DNA from: Mycolicibacterium pulveris
Lineage (GTDB): Bacteria; Actinomycetota; Actinomycetes; Mycobacteriales; Mycobacteriaceae
DNA length: 64,000 nucleotides
NCBI RefSeq assembly: GCF_010725725.1
Contig: NZ_AP022599.1
Location: 2,914,001 to 2,978,000 of the forward strand
Direction of reading: 5' to 3'
Positions 19,416 to 28,879 of the stretch are shown here, piece after piece. Made by a program: the position numbers and the translations under genes. Positions within the stretch are counted from its first letter, which is position 1. Each line of letters opens with the position of its first letter. The notes below the pieces were generated by a model. That model was not told where the DNA came from, searched no databases, and saw only the letters and a program-made list of their open reading frames with translations.

Positions 19416-20570
19416 CTACTTCAGCCAAGCGCCGATGCGCCGCAATGCCTCTTCGATATCACTCGTCGGGCCGGCGAACGACAGCCGGACGAACGAGCCG
19501 CCGCGTGCCGGGTCGAAGTCAATTCCTGGAGCGATGGCAACACCGGTGTCGTTCAACAACTTCGAGCAGAACGACAGCGAGTCGGTGGTCAGATGCGAGA
19601 CGTCGGCGTATACATAGAACGCGCCGTCGGTCGGGGCCAGCCGGTCGATACCGAGGCTTCGTAGCCCGTCGAGCAGCAGGCGCCGGTTGGCGGCGTAGTG
19701 GTCCAGCAGCGCATCGGCTTCGGCGATCGACTCCGGCGTGAACGCCGCGACGGCGGCCACCTGAGCCAGCGCCGGCGGGCAGATGGTGAAGTTGCCGGTC
19801 AAACAGTCGACCGCGCGCTGCAGTTCCTTGGGCACCAGCAGCCAGCCGAGCCGCCATCCGGTCATCGCGAAGTACTTCGAAAAGCTGTTCACCACGACGG
19901 CATCCCGTGACGTCTCCCAGGCGCAGCTGGTCGCGGGCGCGCCCTCGTAGACCAACCCGTGGTACACCTCGTCGCTGATGAGCCGCACCCCAGACGACGC
20001 ACACCACGACGCGATCGCGGCGAGCTCTTCGGGCGGGATCACCGTTCCGGTCGGGTTGGCGGGGCTGGCGACGATGACGCCCTGCACCGGTGGATCCAGC
20101 GCGGCGAGCATCTGCGCGGTGGGCTGGAACCGGGTCTCCGGTCCGCACGCCAGCTCGACGACTTCACAGCCCAACGCCGAAAGGATGTTGCGATAGCAGG
20201 GATAACCCGGGCTCGCGATCGCCACCCGGTCACCGACGTCGAAGCAGGCCAGGAAGGCCAACAGGAAGCCGCCCGACGAACCGGTGGTGATCACCACGTC
20301 GTCGGGATCCACGGTGAGCCCGTACCGGCTGCGGTAGGCGCCCGCGATGGCTTCCCGCAGCTCCGGGATGCCAAGGGCCACAGTGTATCCCAGCACGGTG
20401 TTGTCCAGCGCGTCCTTGGCAGCTGCCCGAACCGCCGCGGGTGCCCCCGCGCTCGGCTGGCCGGCCGACAGGTTGACCAGGTCGCCATGGCCGCGCTGAC
20501 GCTCAGCGGCCGCCAGCCACACGTCCATCACGTAAAACGGCGGAATTCCCGCACGCAGCGAGACGTTCAT
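19416..20570 (-). CDS. aspB: Class I PLP-dependent aminotransferase AspB
   Basis: 384 residues (M. tuberculosis Rv3565 about 388). Fold type I aminotransferase: LSAGQPSAGAPAAV, ASPGYPCYRNIL, SPANPTGTVIPPEEL, SDEVYHGLVYEG, PLP lysine in NSFSKYFAMTGWRLGW, and the C-terminal Arg in FVRLSFAG. It is annotated as an aspartate-type enzyme but its substrate in this locus is unknown. It is the last gene of the fadD3-fadE31-32-33 unit, 10 bp after fadE33, so it should follow KstR2 control. The open frame extends upstream into fadE33; the MNVSLRAGIPPF start is the fitting one. Confidence 0.88.
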   Translation of the reverse strand: MNVSLRAGIPPFYVMDVWLAAAERQRGHGDLVNLSAGQPSAGAPAAVRAAAKDALDNTVLGYTVALGIPELREAIAGAYRSRYGLTVDPDDVVITTGSSGGFLLAFLACFDVGDRVAIASPGYPCYRNILSALGCEVVELACGPETRFQPTAQMLAALDPPVQGVIVASPANPTGTVIPPEELAAIASWCASSGVRLISDEVYHGLVYEGAPATSCAWETSRDAVVVNSFSKYFAMTGWRLGWLLVPKELQRAVDCLTGNFTICPPALAQVAAVAAFTPESIAEADALLDHYAANRRLLLDGLRSLGIDRLAPTDGAFYVYADVSHLTTDSLSFCSKLLNDTGVAIAPGIDFDPARGGSFVRLSFAGPTSDIEEALRRIGAWLK

Positions 20571-20580
20571 CAGCGTAACG

Positions 20581-21522
20581 TTAGAGCACTTCGGCTTCGA
20601 GCCGCCGTAGATGCTCCCGCGGCGACCCGAGCAGCTGCGCGCTGCCGTGCGCACGCTTGAAGTACAGCTGGATGTCGTGCTCCCAGGTGATCGCGATGCC
20701 GCCGTGCATCTGTACCGCCTCCGCGGCGACCTTGGCGAACGCCTCGCTCGCCGACACCCGGGCCAGTGCCGCCGAGGTGGGTGACGGCGCGCTGATCGCG
20801 TCATCGACCACGGCCCTCGCGGACTGGACAAGCACGTACAGGTCGGCCATCCGGTGCTTGAGCGCCTGAAAGCTGCCGATCGGGCGGCCGAACTGCACCC
20901 GGTCCTTGGTGTACTGCACCGTCAAATCCAGGCAGCGTGACGCGGCCCCGATCTGCTCGGCGGCCAGCAGGATCGCCGCGCTGTCGGCAAGGCCGGGGTC
21001 GGCGCCGATGTCGGTGGTCTCCTGCGGGTCGACCCGTGCCAGCGGGCGCGTCGGATCCATGGTGTCGACGCGGGTCGCGGTGAAGCTGGTCCAGCGGGTC
21101 AGCCGGGCACCGTCGGCGGCGATCACGACATCGGCGACGTCGCCGTTGACCACATAGCCGGGGTCGAACACGACCGCGCCCAGCCGCGCGCCTTCGGCCA
21201 GGCCCCCGACGGCGTCGGCGTCGGGCTCATCGGCGGCCAGCAGCGCCAGTTCGGCGAGCGTGGTGCCGAGCAGCGGCGTGGGCACCAACGCCTTGCCGAG
21301 TTCCTCGAGGACGACGGCCGCGTCGGCCAGTTCACCGCCCGCCCCGCCCATCTCCTCGGGCACCACCAGCGCCGCGGCCCCGACCTGCTCGCACAACAGC
21401 TGCCACAGCGCCTCGTCGTAACCGCGCTCGGAATCCATCGCCGCACGCACGGCCGCCGGCGGGGCGTGCTTGTCGATCAGCGCCGCAACGGTGTCGCGCA
21501 GTAGCTGACGTTCCTCGGTCAC
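20581..21522 (-). CDS. fadE33: Acyl-CoA dehydrogenase FadE33, small-subunit type
   Basis: 313 residues, short for an acyl-CoA dehydrogenase. It holds YTKDRVQFGRPIGSFQALKH and MHGGIAITWEHDIQLYFKRAHG, which contribute to the FAD site of the partner, but has no ER base motif in the preceding helix, so it is probably the non-catalytic half of an alpha2beta2 enzyme. The pathway role is HIP (ring C/D) beta-oxidation. The GTG start overlaps the fadE32 stop by 4 bp. Confidence 0.9.
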   Translation of the reverse strand: MTEERQLLRDTVAALIDKHAPPAAVRAAMDSERGYDEALWQLLCEQVGAAALVVPEEMGGAGGELADAAVVLEELGKALVPTPLLGTTLAELALLAADEPDADAVGGLAEGARLGAVVFDPGYVVNGDVADVVIAADGARLTRWTSFTATRVDTMDPTRPLARVDPQETTDIGADPGLADSAAILLAAEQIGAASRCLDLTVQYTKDRVQFGRPIGSFQALKHRMADLYVLVQSARAVVDDAISAPSPTSAALARVSASEAFAKVAAEAVQMHGGIAITWEHDIQLYFKRAHGSAQLLGSPREHLRRLEAEVL

Positions 21523-22472
21523 AACGCCTCCAATACCCGTCGCCTGTGCACGGTCGGGTCACCCCACGCCGAGCGCAGCGCCTGTACCCGCAGCAGCCAC
21601 AGCGACAGATCGTGTTCCTGGGTGAAGCCGATCGCGCCGTGGGTCTGCAGCGCCGAACGCGCCGCCAGCAGCGCGGCATCGGAGGCGGCGGCCTTGGCGG
21701 CGCTGACGTCACGCGCGGTGTCCGGTGATCCGTCGGCCAGAGATAGCGCCGCGCCGTACACCAGCGGCCGGGCCAGCTCGACGGCGATGTGCACGTCGGC
21801 CAGCTTGTGCTTGATGGCCTGATAGGTGCCGATCACCTTGCCGAACTGACTGCGCTGCTTGGCGTACTCGACCGACATGTCCAGCATCGCCTGCCCCGCT
21901 CCGACCAGTTGCGCGGCCGTGGCCAGCGCCCCGAACTCGTAGGCCTGCGCCACGTCGGCCGGCTGGGCTTCCCCGGTTGCTGTGACGTCGAACAACTTTC
22001 GGCTGGGGTCGACGGACTCGTGGTGCGCACCGGCGGTGCCGTCGCGCACCTCGCCGTCGGTGGCTACCAAGATGGCGTCGGCGACATTCCCATCCAGGGC
22101 ACGCGGGACCTGTGGGGGCATGGCGACGGTCACGATCAGCTCACCGGACGCGAGGGCACCGCTGCGTTCGTCGTCGGCGAGCAGAACCGGTGCCACCGCG
22201 ATGGATTCGGTGACCGGGCCGGGCACGCACCAGCGGCCCAACCGTTCGGCGGCGACCACCAGGTCGACGGGATGCGCTTCGATTCCGTCGTACTTCTCGG
22301 CCACGTTCAGCGCCGTGATCCCGAGGTCGGCCAGCTGCGACCAGATCTTGCGGCCCGGTGTGGTGTCACCGGCCGCCCACGCCCGCACCGCACCGGGTAG
22401 GTCGGCAGCACCGAGCGCGGCGTCGATGCTCGCGGCGAAATCGCGCTGCTGTTCGTCTAGATCGAATTTCAT
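21519..22472 (-). CDS. fadE32: Acyl-CoA dehydrogenase FadE32, small-subunit type
   Basis: 317 residues from ATG 22472 (MKFDLDEQQRDFAASI), a typical FadE start; the frame continues upstream but lies within fadE31. It carries YAKQRSQFGKVIGTYQAIKH and THGAIGFTQEHDLSLWLLR. As in FadE33 the catalytic ER motif is missing. It lies between fadE31 (4 bp gap) and fadE33 (4 bp overlap), so the three are translated together. One of the two small subunits should pair with FadE31; which one cannot be read from sequence. Confidence 0.9.
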   Translation of the reverse strand: MKFDLDEQQRDFAASIDAALGAADLPGAVRAWAAGDTTPGRKIWSQLADLGITALNVAEKYDGIEAHPVDLVVAAERLGRWCVPGPVTESIAVAPVLLADDERSGALASGELIVTVAMPPQVPRALDGNVADAILVATDGEVRDGTAGAHHESVDPSRKLFDVTATGEAQPADVAQAYEFGALATAAQLVGAGQAMLDMSVEYAKQRSQFGKVIGTYQAIKHKLADVHIAVELARPLVYGAALSLADGSPDTARDVSAAKAAASDAALLAARSALQTHGAIGFTQEHDLSLWLLRVQALRSAWGDPTVHRRRVLEAL

Positions 22473-22476
22473 CTGT

Positions 22477-23601
22477 CTACTTTCGGGGGAGACCCAGAAG
22501 CCGCTCGGCGATGATGTTGCGCTGAATCTCGTTGGTACCGGCGTAAATCGGCCCACCAAGGGCGAACAGCAACCCGTCGGTCCATGCGTCGGCGAGCTCG
22601 GCGTCCGGGCCGCGCATGTCCAGCGCGGTCTGATGCAGTGCGACGTCGAGGTCGGACCAGAACACCTTGGTCACGCTGGACTCGGCGCCCAACTCGCCGC
22701 CCGCGGCCAGCCTGGTGACCGTGCCGAAGGTGTGCAGCCGGTACGCCTGCGCCTTGATCCAGGCGTCGGCCACCCGGTCGGCGTATGCCGGGTCGGGGTT
22801 GTCTTTCCACTGCGCCACAAGCCGTTCCGCCGGGGCCAGAAAGCGTGCGGGGCTGCGCAGGGACATTCCGCGTTCGTTACTCGACGTGCTCATCGCCGCG
22901 CGCCATCCGTCGTGGACGCCGCCGATGACGTCGTTGTCGGGGACGAACACGTCATCGAGGAAGATCTCCCCGAACCCGGTGTCACCACCGAGTTGGGCGA
23001 TGGGCCGGACAGTGATGCCCTCGGCCTTCAGGTCGAACATGAAGTACGTGAGACCCCGGTGGCGTTCGGCCTCCGGATCGGAGCGGAAGAGCCCGAACGC
23101 GCGGTCCCCGAACGGAGCCCGCGAACTCCAGATCTTCTGACCGTTGAGCAGCCAGCCGCCGTCGGTGCGCGTCGCCGTCGAACGCAGCGACGCCAGATCG
23201 CTCCCGGACTCCGGCTCCGACCAAGCCTGGGCCCAGATCTCCTCACCGGTGGCCATTTTCGGCAGCACCCGGTCCAGCTGCTCCTCGGTGCCGTGCGCGA
23301 ACAACGTCGGCGCCAACATCGACGTGCCGTTCGCGCTGGCCCGCCCCGGTGCGCCGGCACGGAAGTACTCCTCCTCGTACACCACCCACTGCAGCAGGGA
23401 AGCGTCGCGGCCGCCGTACTTCTCGGGCCAGGTGATCACCGACAGGCCGGCGTCGTACAGCACCCGGTCCCACCGGCGGTGCTGCTCGAATCCCTCTGCG
23501 GTGTCGTAGGACTTCGTCGGGAACGAATCGCGGTTCGCCGCGAGGAACTCGCGCACCTCGGCCTGGAACTCGAGGGTGGCGTCGTCGAAACTCAGATCCA
23601 T
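22477..23601 (-). CDS. fadE31: Acyl-CoA dehydrogenase FadE31, catalytic-subunit type
   Basis: 374 residues. A full-length acyl-CoA dehydrogenase: AQAWSEPESGSDLASL (FAD contact), LLNGQKIWSSRAPF, probable base Glu243 in SSNERGMSL, and C-terminal YAGTNEIQRNIIAERLLGLPR. At the place of the MCAD glutamate (YEGT) it has YAGT, so catalysis by Glu243 as in the isovaleryl/long-chain branch is inferred. It acts in ring C/D degradation with FadE32/33. Its ATG overlaps the fadD3 stop (TGATG). Confidence 0.92.
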   Translation of the reverse strand: MDLSFDDATLEFQAEVREFLAANRDSFPTKSYDTAEGFEQHRRWDRVLYDAGLSVITWPEKYGGRDASLLQWVVYEEEYFRAGAPGRASANGTSMLAPTLFAHGTEEQLDRVLPKMATGEEIWAQAWSEPESGSDLASLRSTATRTDGGWLLNGQKIWSSRAPFGDRAFGLFRSDPEAERHRGLTYFMFDLKAEGITVRPIAQLGGDTGFGEIFLDDVFVPDNDVIGGVHDGWRAAMSTSSNERGMSLRSPARFLAPAERLVAQWKDNPDPAYADRVADAWIKAQAYRLHTFGTVTRLAAGGELGAESSVTKVFWSDLDVALHQTALDMRGPDAELADAWTDGLLFALGGPIYAGTNEIQRNIIAERLLGLPRK

Positions 23602-25139
23602 CAGGCTCTTTCCCTCAGCAGTGGCTTGACGACCTTGCCGCCAGGATTGCGCGGCAGCGCGTCGAGGAACTCCACCGATCGCGGCACCTTGAAGTTCGCC
23701 AAATGCTCTCGCGTGTAAGCGATCACGGTCTCCTCGTCCAGCTCGACCCCGGGTTTGGTGACCAGAAACGCCTTGCCGACCTCGCCGAGTCGCTCGTCGG
23801 GCACACCGATCACCGCAGATTCGGCGACCCCGTCGAGTCGGGCCAGCACCTGCTCGACCTCGGCCGGATACACGTTGAACCCGCCGCAGATGTACATGTC
23901 TTTGAGGCGGTCGGTGATCTGCAGGTTGCCCCTGTCGTCGACGCGGCCCACGTCGCCGGTGTGCAGCCAACCGTCGGCGTCGATGGCCTCCGCAGTGGCC
24001 TCGGGGTCGTCGAGGTAGCCGAGCATCACATTGGGGCCGCGCAGCAGCACCTCGCCGGCGCCGTCGTCGTCGGGGTTGTCGATGCGCAGTTCGAAGCCGG
24101 CGATCGGGCGCCCGCATGTGGTCGCGACGGTCACCGCGTCGTCGTCCGGCCGGCACATGGTGCCGAAGCCGCTGGCCTCGGTCAGCCCGTACGCGGTCAG
24201 CACGATGTCGATATCCAACTCGTTCTGCATGCGCTCGATCAGCACCACCGGGATCGTCGCGGCGCCGGTGACCGCGAACCGCAGCGACGACAGGTCGTAA
24301 TCGCCGCGGCGGGGGTGATCCAGCAGCGTCTGGTAAATCGTTGGGGGACCGGGCAACACGGTGATGCGGTGCTCGGCCACGGCCTGCATCGCCTTCTCGG
24401 GGTCGAAGGTGAGCTGAGGGAACAGCGTCGCGCCGGTCTGCAGGCAGGCGAGGATGCCTGCCTTGTAGCCGAAGTTGTGGAAGAACGGGTTGATGCACAG
24501 GTAGCGGTCGGCGCTGGTGAGCCGCCCGCATTCCGCCCACGCGGCGGGCGCGTCCAGCGACTGCCGGTGTGCGCACAGCGCGCCCTTGCTACGGCCGGTG
24601 GTTCCCGAGGTGAACAAGATGTCGGACACGTCGTCGGGCTTCACCGCGGCGGCGCGGGCGTCCACGTCGCCGGTCCGGCCGGCCCCGCGCGCGATGAACT
24701 CGTCCCAGGTGCCGTCGTCCTTCTCGATCGGCACGCGCACGACGTGGCGCAGTTGCGCCAGCGCGTCCCGGTCGATCGAGGCGGCCTTGTCCGCGCCGAG
24801 GAACTCCCCGGAGGCGAACAGCAGCGGTGCCCCGGTGCGGGCGATCACGTCGGCTGCCTCACCGGCGGTGTAGCGGGTGTTCAACGGCACCACGACCCCG
24901 CCCGCGTAGTGGGTGGCCAGGCAGGCCACCACCCAGTGCCAGGTGTTGGGCGACCAGATCGCGACCCGGTCGCCGGCCTCGATGCCCAGGTCGATCATCG
25001 CCGCGGCGGCCGTGCGGACCTCGTCGCGCAGTTCGGCGAACGTGAACGTGCGGACGTCGGTGACCAGGGCGGGGTGGTCCCGGAATCGGTCGGCGGTGAG
25101 GTCCAAGACCTGGGGAATGGTCCTTGGATCCGAACTCAT
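23601..25139 (-). CDS. fadD3: HIP-CoA synthetase FadD3
   Basis: 512 residues. An acyl-CoA ligase of the adenylate-forming family that activates the indanedione propionate HIP, the first committed step of ring C/D breakdown. Motifs: [18 protein letters not shown] (P-loop), [14 protein letters not shown] (A5), [22 protein letters not shown] (A7-A8) and the catalytic lysine in [12 protein letters not shown] near the end. It is divergent from fadE30 with a KstR2 operator between, and heads the fadD3-fadE31-32-33-aspB unit. Length matches Rv3561. Confidence 0.94.
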   Translation of the reverse strand: MSSDPRTIPQVLDLTADRFRDHPALVTDVRTFTFAELRDEVRTAAAAMIDLGIEAGDRVAIWSPNTWHWVVACLATHYAGGVVVPLNTRYTAGEAADVIARTGAPLLFASGEFLGADKAASIDRDALAQLRHVVRVPIEKDDGTWDEFIARGAGRTGDVDARAAAVKPDDVSDILFTSGTTGRSKGALCAHRQSLDAPAAWAECGRLTSADRYLCINPFFHNFGYKAGILACLQTGATLFPQLTFDPEKAMQAVAEHRITVLPGPPTIYQTLLDHPRRGDYDLSSLRFAVTGAATIPVVLIERMQNELDIDIVLTAYGLTEASGFGTMCRPDDDAVTVATTCGRPIAGFELRIDNPDDDGAGEVLLRGPNVMLGYLDDPEATAEAIDADGWLHTGDVGRVDDRGNLQITDRLKDMYICGGFNVYPAEVEQVLARLDGVAESAVIGVPDERLGEVGKAFLVTKPGVELDEETVIAYTREHLANFKVPRSVEFLDALPRNPGGKVVKPLLRERA

Positions 25140-25156
25140 CGACGCTCCCTCAACAA

Positions 25157-25170
25157 AGCAAGTGCTTGGT
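25157..25170. promoter_or_regulatory. KstR2 operator between fadD3 and fadE30
   Basis: AGCAAGTGCTTGGT fits the KstR2 consensus AnCAAGnnCTTGnT exactly. The two divergent starts lie only 17-18 bp to either side, so one site can control both. Confidence 0.88.
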
Positions 25171-25186
25171 AGGTTAGCCTACAGGG

Positions 25187-26335
25187 GTGATTGGGGTCGA
25201 GGAGTTCCGGGCCGAGGTCCGCGACTGGCTGGCCGAGAACCTGGTCGGCGAGTTCGCCGCGCTCAAGGGCCTCGGCGGCCCGGGGCGCGAGCACGAGGCC
25301 TTCGAGGAGCGCCGGGCGTGGAACCAGCACCTGGCCGCCGCCGGGCTGACCTGTCTGGGCTGGCCGGAGGAGCACGGCGGGCGCGGGCTGTCGGTGGCGC
25401 ACCGGGTGGCGTTCTACGAGGAGTACGCGATCGCCAATGCGCCCGCGAAGGTCAACCACTTCGGTGAGGAGCTGCTCGGGCCGACGCTGATCGCCTACGG
25501 CACCCCCGAGCAGCAGCAGCGGTTTCTGCCGGAGATTCTCGACGTGACCGAGCTGTGGTGCCAGGGCTATTCGGAGCCGGGTGCTGGCAGTGACCTCGCC
25601 AACGTGTCGACGACCGCCGAGCTCGACGGCGACCAGTGGGTGATCAACGGGCAGAAGGTGTGGACGTCGCTGGCGCACTGGGCGCAGTGGTGCTTCGTCG
25701 TCGCCCGCACCGAGAAGGGCTCCAAGCGGCATGCGGGCCTGTCGTATCTGCTGGTACCACTGGACCAGCCCGGCGTGCAGATCCGCCCGATCGTGCAACT
25801 CACCGGCGACTCGGAGTTCAACGAGGTGTTCTTCGACGACGCCCGCACGGACGCCTCGTTGGTGGTCGGCGAACCCGGCGACGGCTGGCGGGTGGCGATG
25901 GGCACGCTGACGTTCGAGCGCGGAGTGTCGACACTCGGTCAACAGATCGAGTACGCCCGCGAGCTGTCCGGAGTCGCGGAACTGGCCAAACGCACTGGCG
26001 CAGCCGATGATCCGCTGATCCGGGAGCGGCTGACCCGATCATGGGTCGGCCTGCGCACGATGCGGTCGTACGCGCTGGCGACCATGGATGTGGAGCAGCC
26101 CGGTCAAGACAACGTGTCGAAGTTGTTGTGGGCCAACTGGCATCGCGAGCTCGGTGAGATCGCGATGGACGTGCTCGGCCGCGAAGGGCTGACGCTGAGC
26201 GACGGCGATTTCGACGAATGGCAGCGGCTGTACCTGTTCTCGCGCGCCGACACCATCTACGGCGGCTCCAACGAAATCCAGCGCAACATCATCGCCGAGC
26301 GGGTGCTCGGACTACCGAGGGAACCAAAAGGGTGA
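25187..26335 (+). CDS. fadE30: Acyl-CoA dehydrogenase FadE30
   Basis: 382 residues. A complete acyl-CoA dehydrogenase with CQGYSEPGAGSDLANV, VINGQKVWTSLAHWAQWC, probable base Glu244 in LTFERGVSTL and the C-terminal YGGSNEIQRNIIAERVLGLPREP. In the HIP pathway it desaturates the 5-hydroxy HIP-CoA thioester. Unlike FadE31 it has no small partner in its own operon. The GTG start lies 16 bp after the KstR2 operator; no strong ribosome site is seen, so a short or absent leader is likely. It overlaps ipdF by 4 bp. Confidence 0.92.
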   Translation: MIGVEEFRAEVRDWLAENLVGEFAALKGLGGPGREHEAFEERRAWNQHLAAAGLTCLGWPEEHGGRGLSVAHRVAFYEEYAIANAPAKVNHFGEELLGPTLIAYGTPEQQQRFLPEILDVTELWCQGYSEPGAGSDLANVSTTAELDGDQWVINGQKVWTSLAHWAQWCFVVARTEKGSKRHAGLSYLLVPLDQPGVQIRPIVQLTGDSEFNEVFFDDARTDASLVVGEPGDGWRVAMGTLTFERGVSTLGQQIEYARELSGVAELAKRTGAADDPLIRERLTRSWVGLRTMRSYALATMDVEQPGQDNVSKLLWANWHRELGEIAMDVLGREGLTLSDGDFDEWQRLYLFSRADTIYGGSNEIQRNIIAERVLGLPREPKG

Positions 26336-27126
26336 CGAAGAATCTTTCTGTAGCTCCGAACGAGATTGAGGGACACGGTCTTCTCGCCGGCAAAGTGGTC
26401 GTCGTGACGGCGGCCGCGGGCACCGGCATCGGGTCGGCGGTGGCGCGGCGGGCGTTGGCCGAAGGTGCGGACGTCGTCATCTCCGACCACCACGAACGCC
26501 GGCTCGGCGAAACCCGCGATCAGCTGACGGAACTCAACCTCGGCCGGGTGGAGAGCGTGGTGTGTGACGTCACCTCCACCGCCCAGGTCGACGCGCTGAT
26601 CGCCTCGACGACCGCGCGGATGGGCCGGTTGGACGTGCTGGTCAACAACGCCGGTCTCGGCGGGCAGACGCCGGTGGTCGACATGACCGACGAGGAGTGG
26701 GACCGCGTCCTCGACGTGACCCTGACGTCGGTGATGCGCGCGACCCGCGCGGCGCTGCGTTACTTCCGCGACGCCGACCACGGCGGCGTGATCGTCAACA
26801 ATGCCAGCGTATTGGGTTGGCGCGCCCAGCATTCGCAGTCGCACTATGCGGCGGCCAAGGCCGGTGTCATGGCGCTGACACGGTGCAGCGCGATCGAGGC
26901 CGTCGAACACGGCGTGCGGATCAACGCGGTGTCGCCGAGCATCGCGCGGCACAAGTTCCTGGAGAAGACCAGCAGCGCCGACCTGTTGGACCGGTTGTCG
27001 GAAGGTGAAGCGTTCGGCCGTGCCGCCGAGCCGTGGGAGGTCGCCGCGACGATCGCGTTCCTGGCCAGCGACTACTCCAGTTACCTCACTGGAGAAGTGA
27101 TCGCGGTGTCGAGCCAGCACCCATGA
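26332..27126 (+). CDS. ipdF: Short-chain dehydrogenase IpdF of the HIP pathway
   Basis: 264 residues. NAD(P)-dependent 5-hydroxy/5-oxo-HIP-CoA-type oxidoreductase by orthology to Rv3559c. The nucleotide site is the unusual TAAAGTGIGSAVAR, followed by NNAGLGG, catalytic Ser in NNASVLGW, and Y-x3-K in HYAAAKAGVMAL. An N-terminal extension (VTKNLSVAPNEIEGHGLL) precedes the Rossmann fold. GTG start overlapping the fadE30 stop; the ATG of kstR2 overlaps its own stop. Confidence 0.9.
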   Translation: MTKNLSVAPNEIEGHGLLAGKVVVVTAAAGTGIGSAVARRALAEGADVVISDHHERRLGETRDQLTELNLGRVESVVCDVTSTAQVDALIASTTARMGRLDVLVNNAGLGGQTPVVDMTDEEWDRVLDVTLTSVMRATRAALRYFRDADHGGVIVNNASVLGWRAQHSQSHYAAAKAGVMALTRCSAIEAVEHGVRINAVSPSIARHKFLEKTSSADLLDRLSEGEAFGRAAEPWEVAATIAFLASDYSSYLTGEVIAVSSQHP

Positions 27127-27728
27127 ATAGCCAGCCGGTCGGTCAGCCACCCACCCGCCGCGACGAGCTTCTCGAGCTCGCCGCGACGATGTTCGCCGAG
27201 CGCGGTCTCAAGGCGACGACGGTCCGCGACATCGCCGACAGCGCGGGCATCTTGTCCGGCAGCTTGTATCACCACTTCTCCTCCAAGGAGGAGATGGTCG
27301 ACGAGGTGCTACGCAACTTCCTGGACTGGCTGTTCGCCCGCTACCAGGAGATCGTCGACACCGAGCCCAACCCGCTCGAGCGGCTCAAAGGTCTGTTCAT
27401 GGCGTCGTTCGAGGCGATCGAGCACCGGCATGCCCAAGTCGTCATCTACCAGGACGAGGCCAAACGGCTCTCGGCGCAGGACCGGTTCGCCTACGTCGAG
27501 CAGCGCAATCAAGAGCAGCGCAAGATGTGGCTGGACCTGCTCAACCAGGGCGTCGAGGAGGGCTACTTCCGGCCCGACATCGACGTCGACCTGGTGTACC
27601 GGTTCATCCGGGACACCACCTGGGTCTCGGTCCGCTGGTATCAGCCCGGTGGACCGCTCACGGCCGAGGAAGTCGGCCGTCAATATCTCGCTATCGTTCT
27701 TGGTGGCATCACAAGAGAGAAGGACTGA
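27123..27728 (+). CDS. kstR2: TetR-family repressor KstR2
   Basis: 201 residues (M. tuberculosis KstR2 200). The repressor of the HIP regulon; its known inducer is HIP-CoA. Helix-turn-helix: TTVRDIADSAGILSGSLYHH about residues 31-50. The C domain keeps KAL-type ligand features such as FMASFEAIEHRHAQVVIYQDE and WVSVRWYQPGG. It lies within the fadE30-ipdF-kstR2-fadA6 unit, so it is itself under the operator at 25157-25170. The second operator in the window is at 35856-35869. Confidence 0.94.
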   Translation: MNSQPVGQPPTRRDELLELAATMFAERGLKATTVRDIADSAGILSGSLYHHFSSKEEMVDEVLRNFLDWLFARYQEIVDTEPNPLERLKGLFMASFEAIEHRHAQVVIYQDEAKRLSAQDRFAYVEQRNQEQRKMWLDLLNQGVEEGYFRPDIDVDLVYRFIRDTTWVSVRWYQPGGPLTAEEVGRQYLAIVLGGITREKD

Positions 27729-27730
27729 CA

Positions 27731-28879
27731 ATGCCTGAGGCCTATGTCATCGACGCTGTCCGCACCGCGGCCGGCAAGCGCAACGGATCACTGGCCGGAG
27801 TGCACCCGGTCGACCTCGGCGCGATCGGGTGGCGCGGGCTGTTCGACCGCAATGACGTCGATCCCGGCGCCGTCGACGACGTCATCGCCGGCTGCGTCGA
27901 CGCGATCGGTCCGCAGGCCGGCAACATCGGCCGGCTGTCGTGGCTGGCCGCCGGCTTCCCCGAGGAAGTGCCCGGCGTCACCGTCGACCGCCAGTGCGGA
28001 TCCAGCCAACAGGCGATTTCCTTTGGCGCGCAGGCGATCATGTCCGGAACGGCCGACCTCATCGTCGCCGGCGGCATGCAGAACATGAGCCAGATCCCGA
28101 TCTCGTCGGCGATGACCGTCGCCGAGCAGTTCGGATTCACCTCGCCCACAAACGAATCCAAGAGCTGGCTACATCGCTACGGCGACCAGGAGATCTCCCA
28201 GTTCCGCGGTGCCGAGCTGATCGCGGAGAAGTGGGAACTCTCGCGCGAGGAGATGGAGCAGTTCGCGCTGACCAGCCACCAGCGCGCGCAGGAGGCGATC
28301 CGCGCGGGCCATTTCGAGAACGAGATCATCCCCGTCGACGGTTTCGTCACCGACGAGGGTCCCCGCGATACCTCGCTGGAGAAGATGGCCGGGCTCAAGA
28401 CCCTGGTGGAGGGCGGCCGGTTGACCGCCGCGATGGCCAGCCAGATCTCCGACGGCGCCAGCGCGGTGCTGCTGGCCTCGGAGCAGGCCGTCAAGGATCA
28501 CGGGCTCAAGCCCCGCGCCCGCATCCACCACATCAGCGCCCGCGGCGCCGACCCGGTGTTCATGTTGACCGGGCCGATCCCCGCCACCGAGTACGCGCTG
28601 AAGAAGACCGGCCTGTCGATCGACGACATCGACACCGTCGAGATCAACGAGGCGTTCGCGCCGGTCGTGATGGCGTGGCTGAAGGAGACCGGCGCCGACC
28701 CGGCAAAGGTCAATCCCAGTGGTGGCGCGATCGCGCTCGGTCATCCGCTCGGTGCCACCGGCGCCAAGTTGTTCGCCACGATGCTGAACACGTTGGAGCG
28801 CACCGGCGGTCGCTACGGTCTGCAGACCATGTGCGAGGGCGGCGGCACCGCGAACGTCACCATCATCGAGCGCCTCTGA
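27731..28879 (+). CDS. fadA6: Thiolase FadA6 of ring C/D degradation
   Basis: 382 residues. A 3-ketoacyl-CoA thiolase acting late in HIP breakdown. Catalytic residues are Cys89 (DRQCGSSQQA), His338 (GHPLGATG) and Cys368 (TMCEGGGTA). The start ATG is 2 bp after the kstR2 stop; AGAGAAGGA precedes it. The 3' end overlaps a convergent gene by 17 bp. Gene order to this point equals Rv3560c-Rv3556c; the next genes in M. tuberculosis (Rv3555c, fdxB) are absent here. Confidence 0.92.
   Translation: MPEAYVIDAVRTAAGKRNGSLAGVHPVDLGAIGWRGLFDRNDVDPGAVDDVIAGCVDAIGPQAGNIGRLSWLAAGFPEEVPGVTVDRQCGSSQQAISFGAQAIMSGTADLIVAGGMQNMSQIPISSAMTVAEQFGFTSPTNESKSWLHRYGDQEISQFRGAELIAEKWELSREEMEQFALTSHQRAQEAIRAGHFENEIIPVDGFVTDEGPRDTSLEKMAGLKTLVEGGRLTAAMASQISDGASAVLLASEQAVKDHGLKPRARIHHISARGADPVFMLTGPIPATEYALKKTGLSIDDIDTVEINEAFAPVVMAWLKETGADPAKVNPSGGAIALGHPLGATGAKLFATMLNTLERTGGRYGLQTMCEGGGTANVTIIERL

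Noticed and set aside
22477..24576. A 699-residue fadE31 start far upstream
   Set aside because: The added part is an out-of-frame reading of fadD3; the [12 protein letters not shown] start is the only one with family-like sequence.
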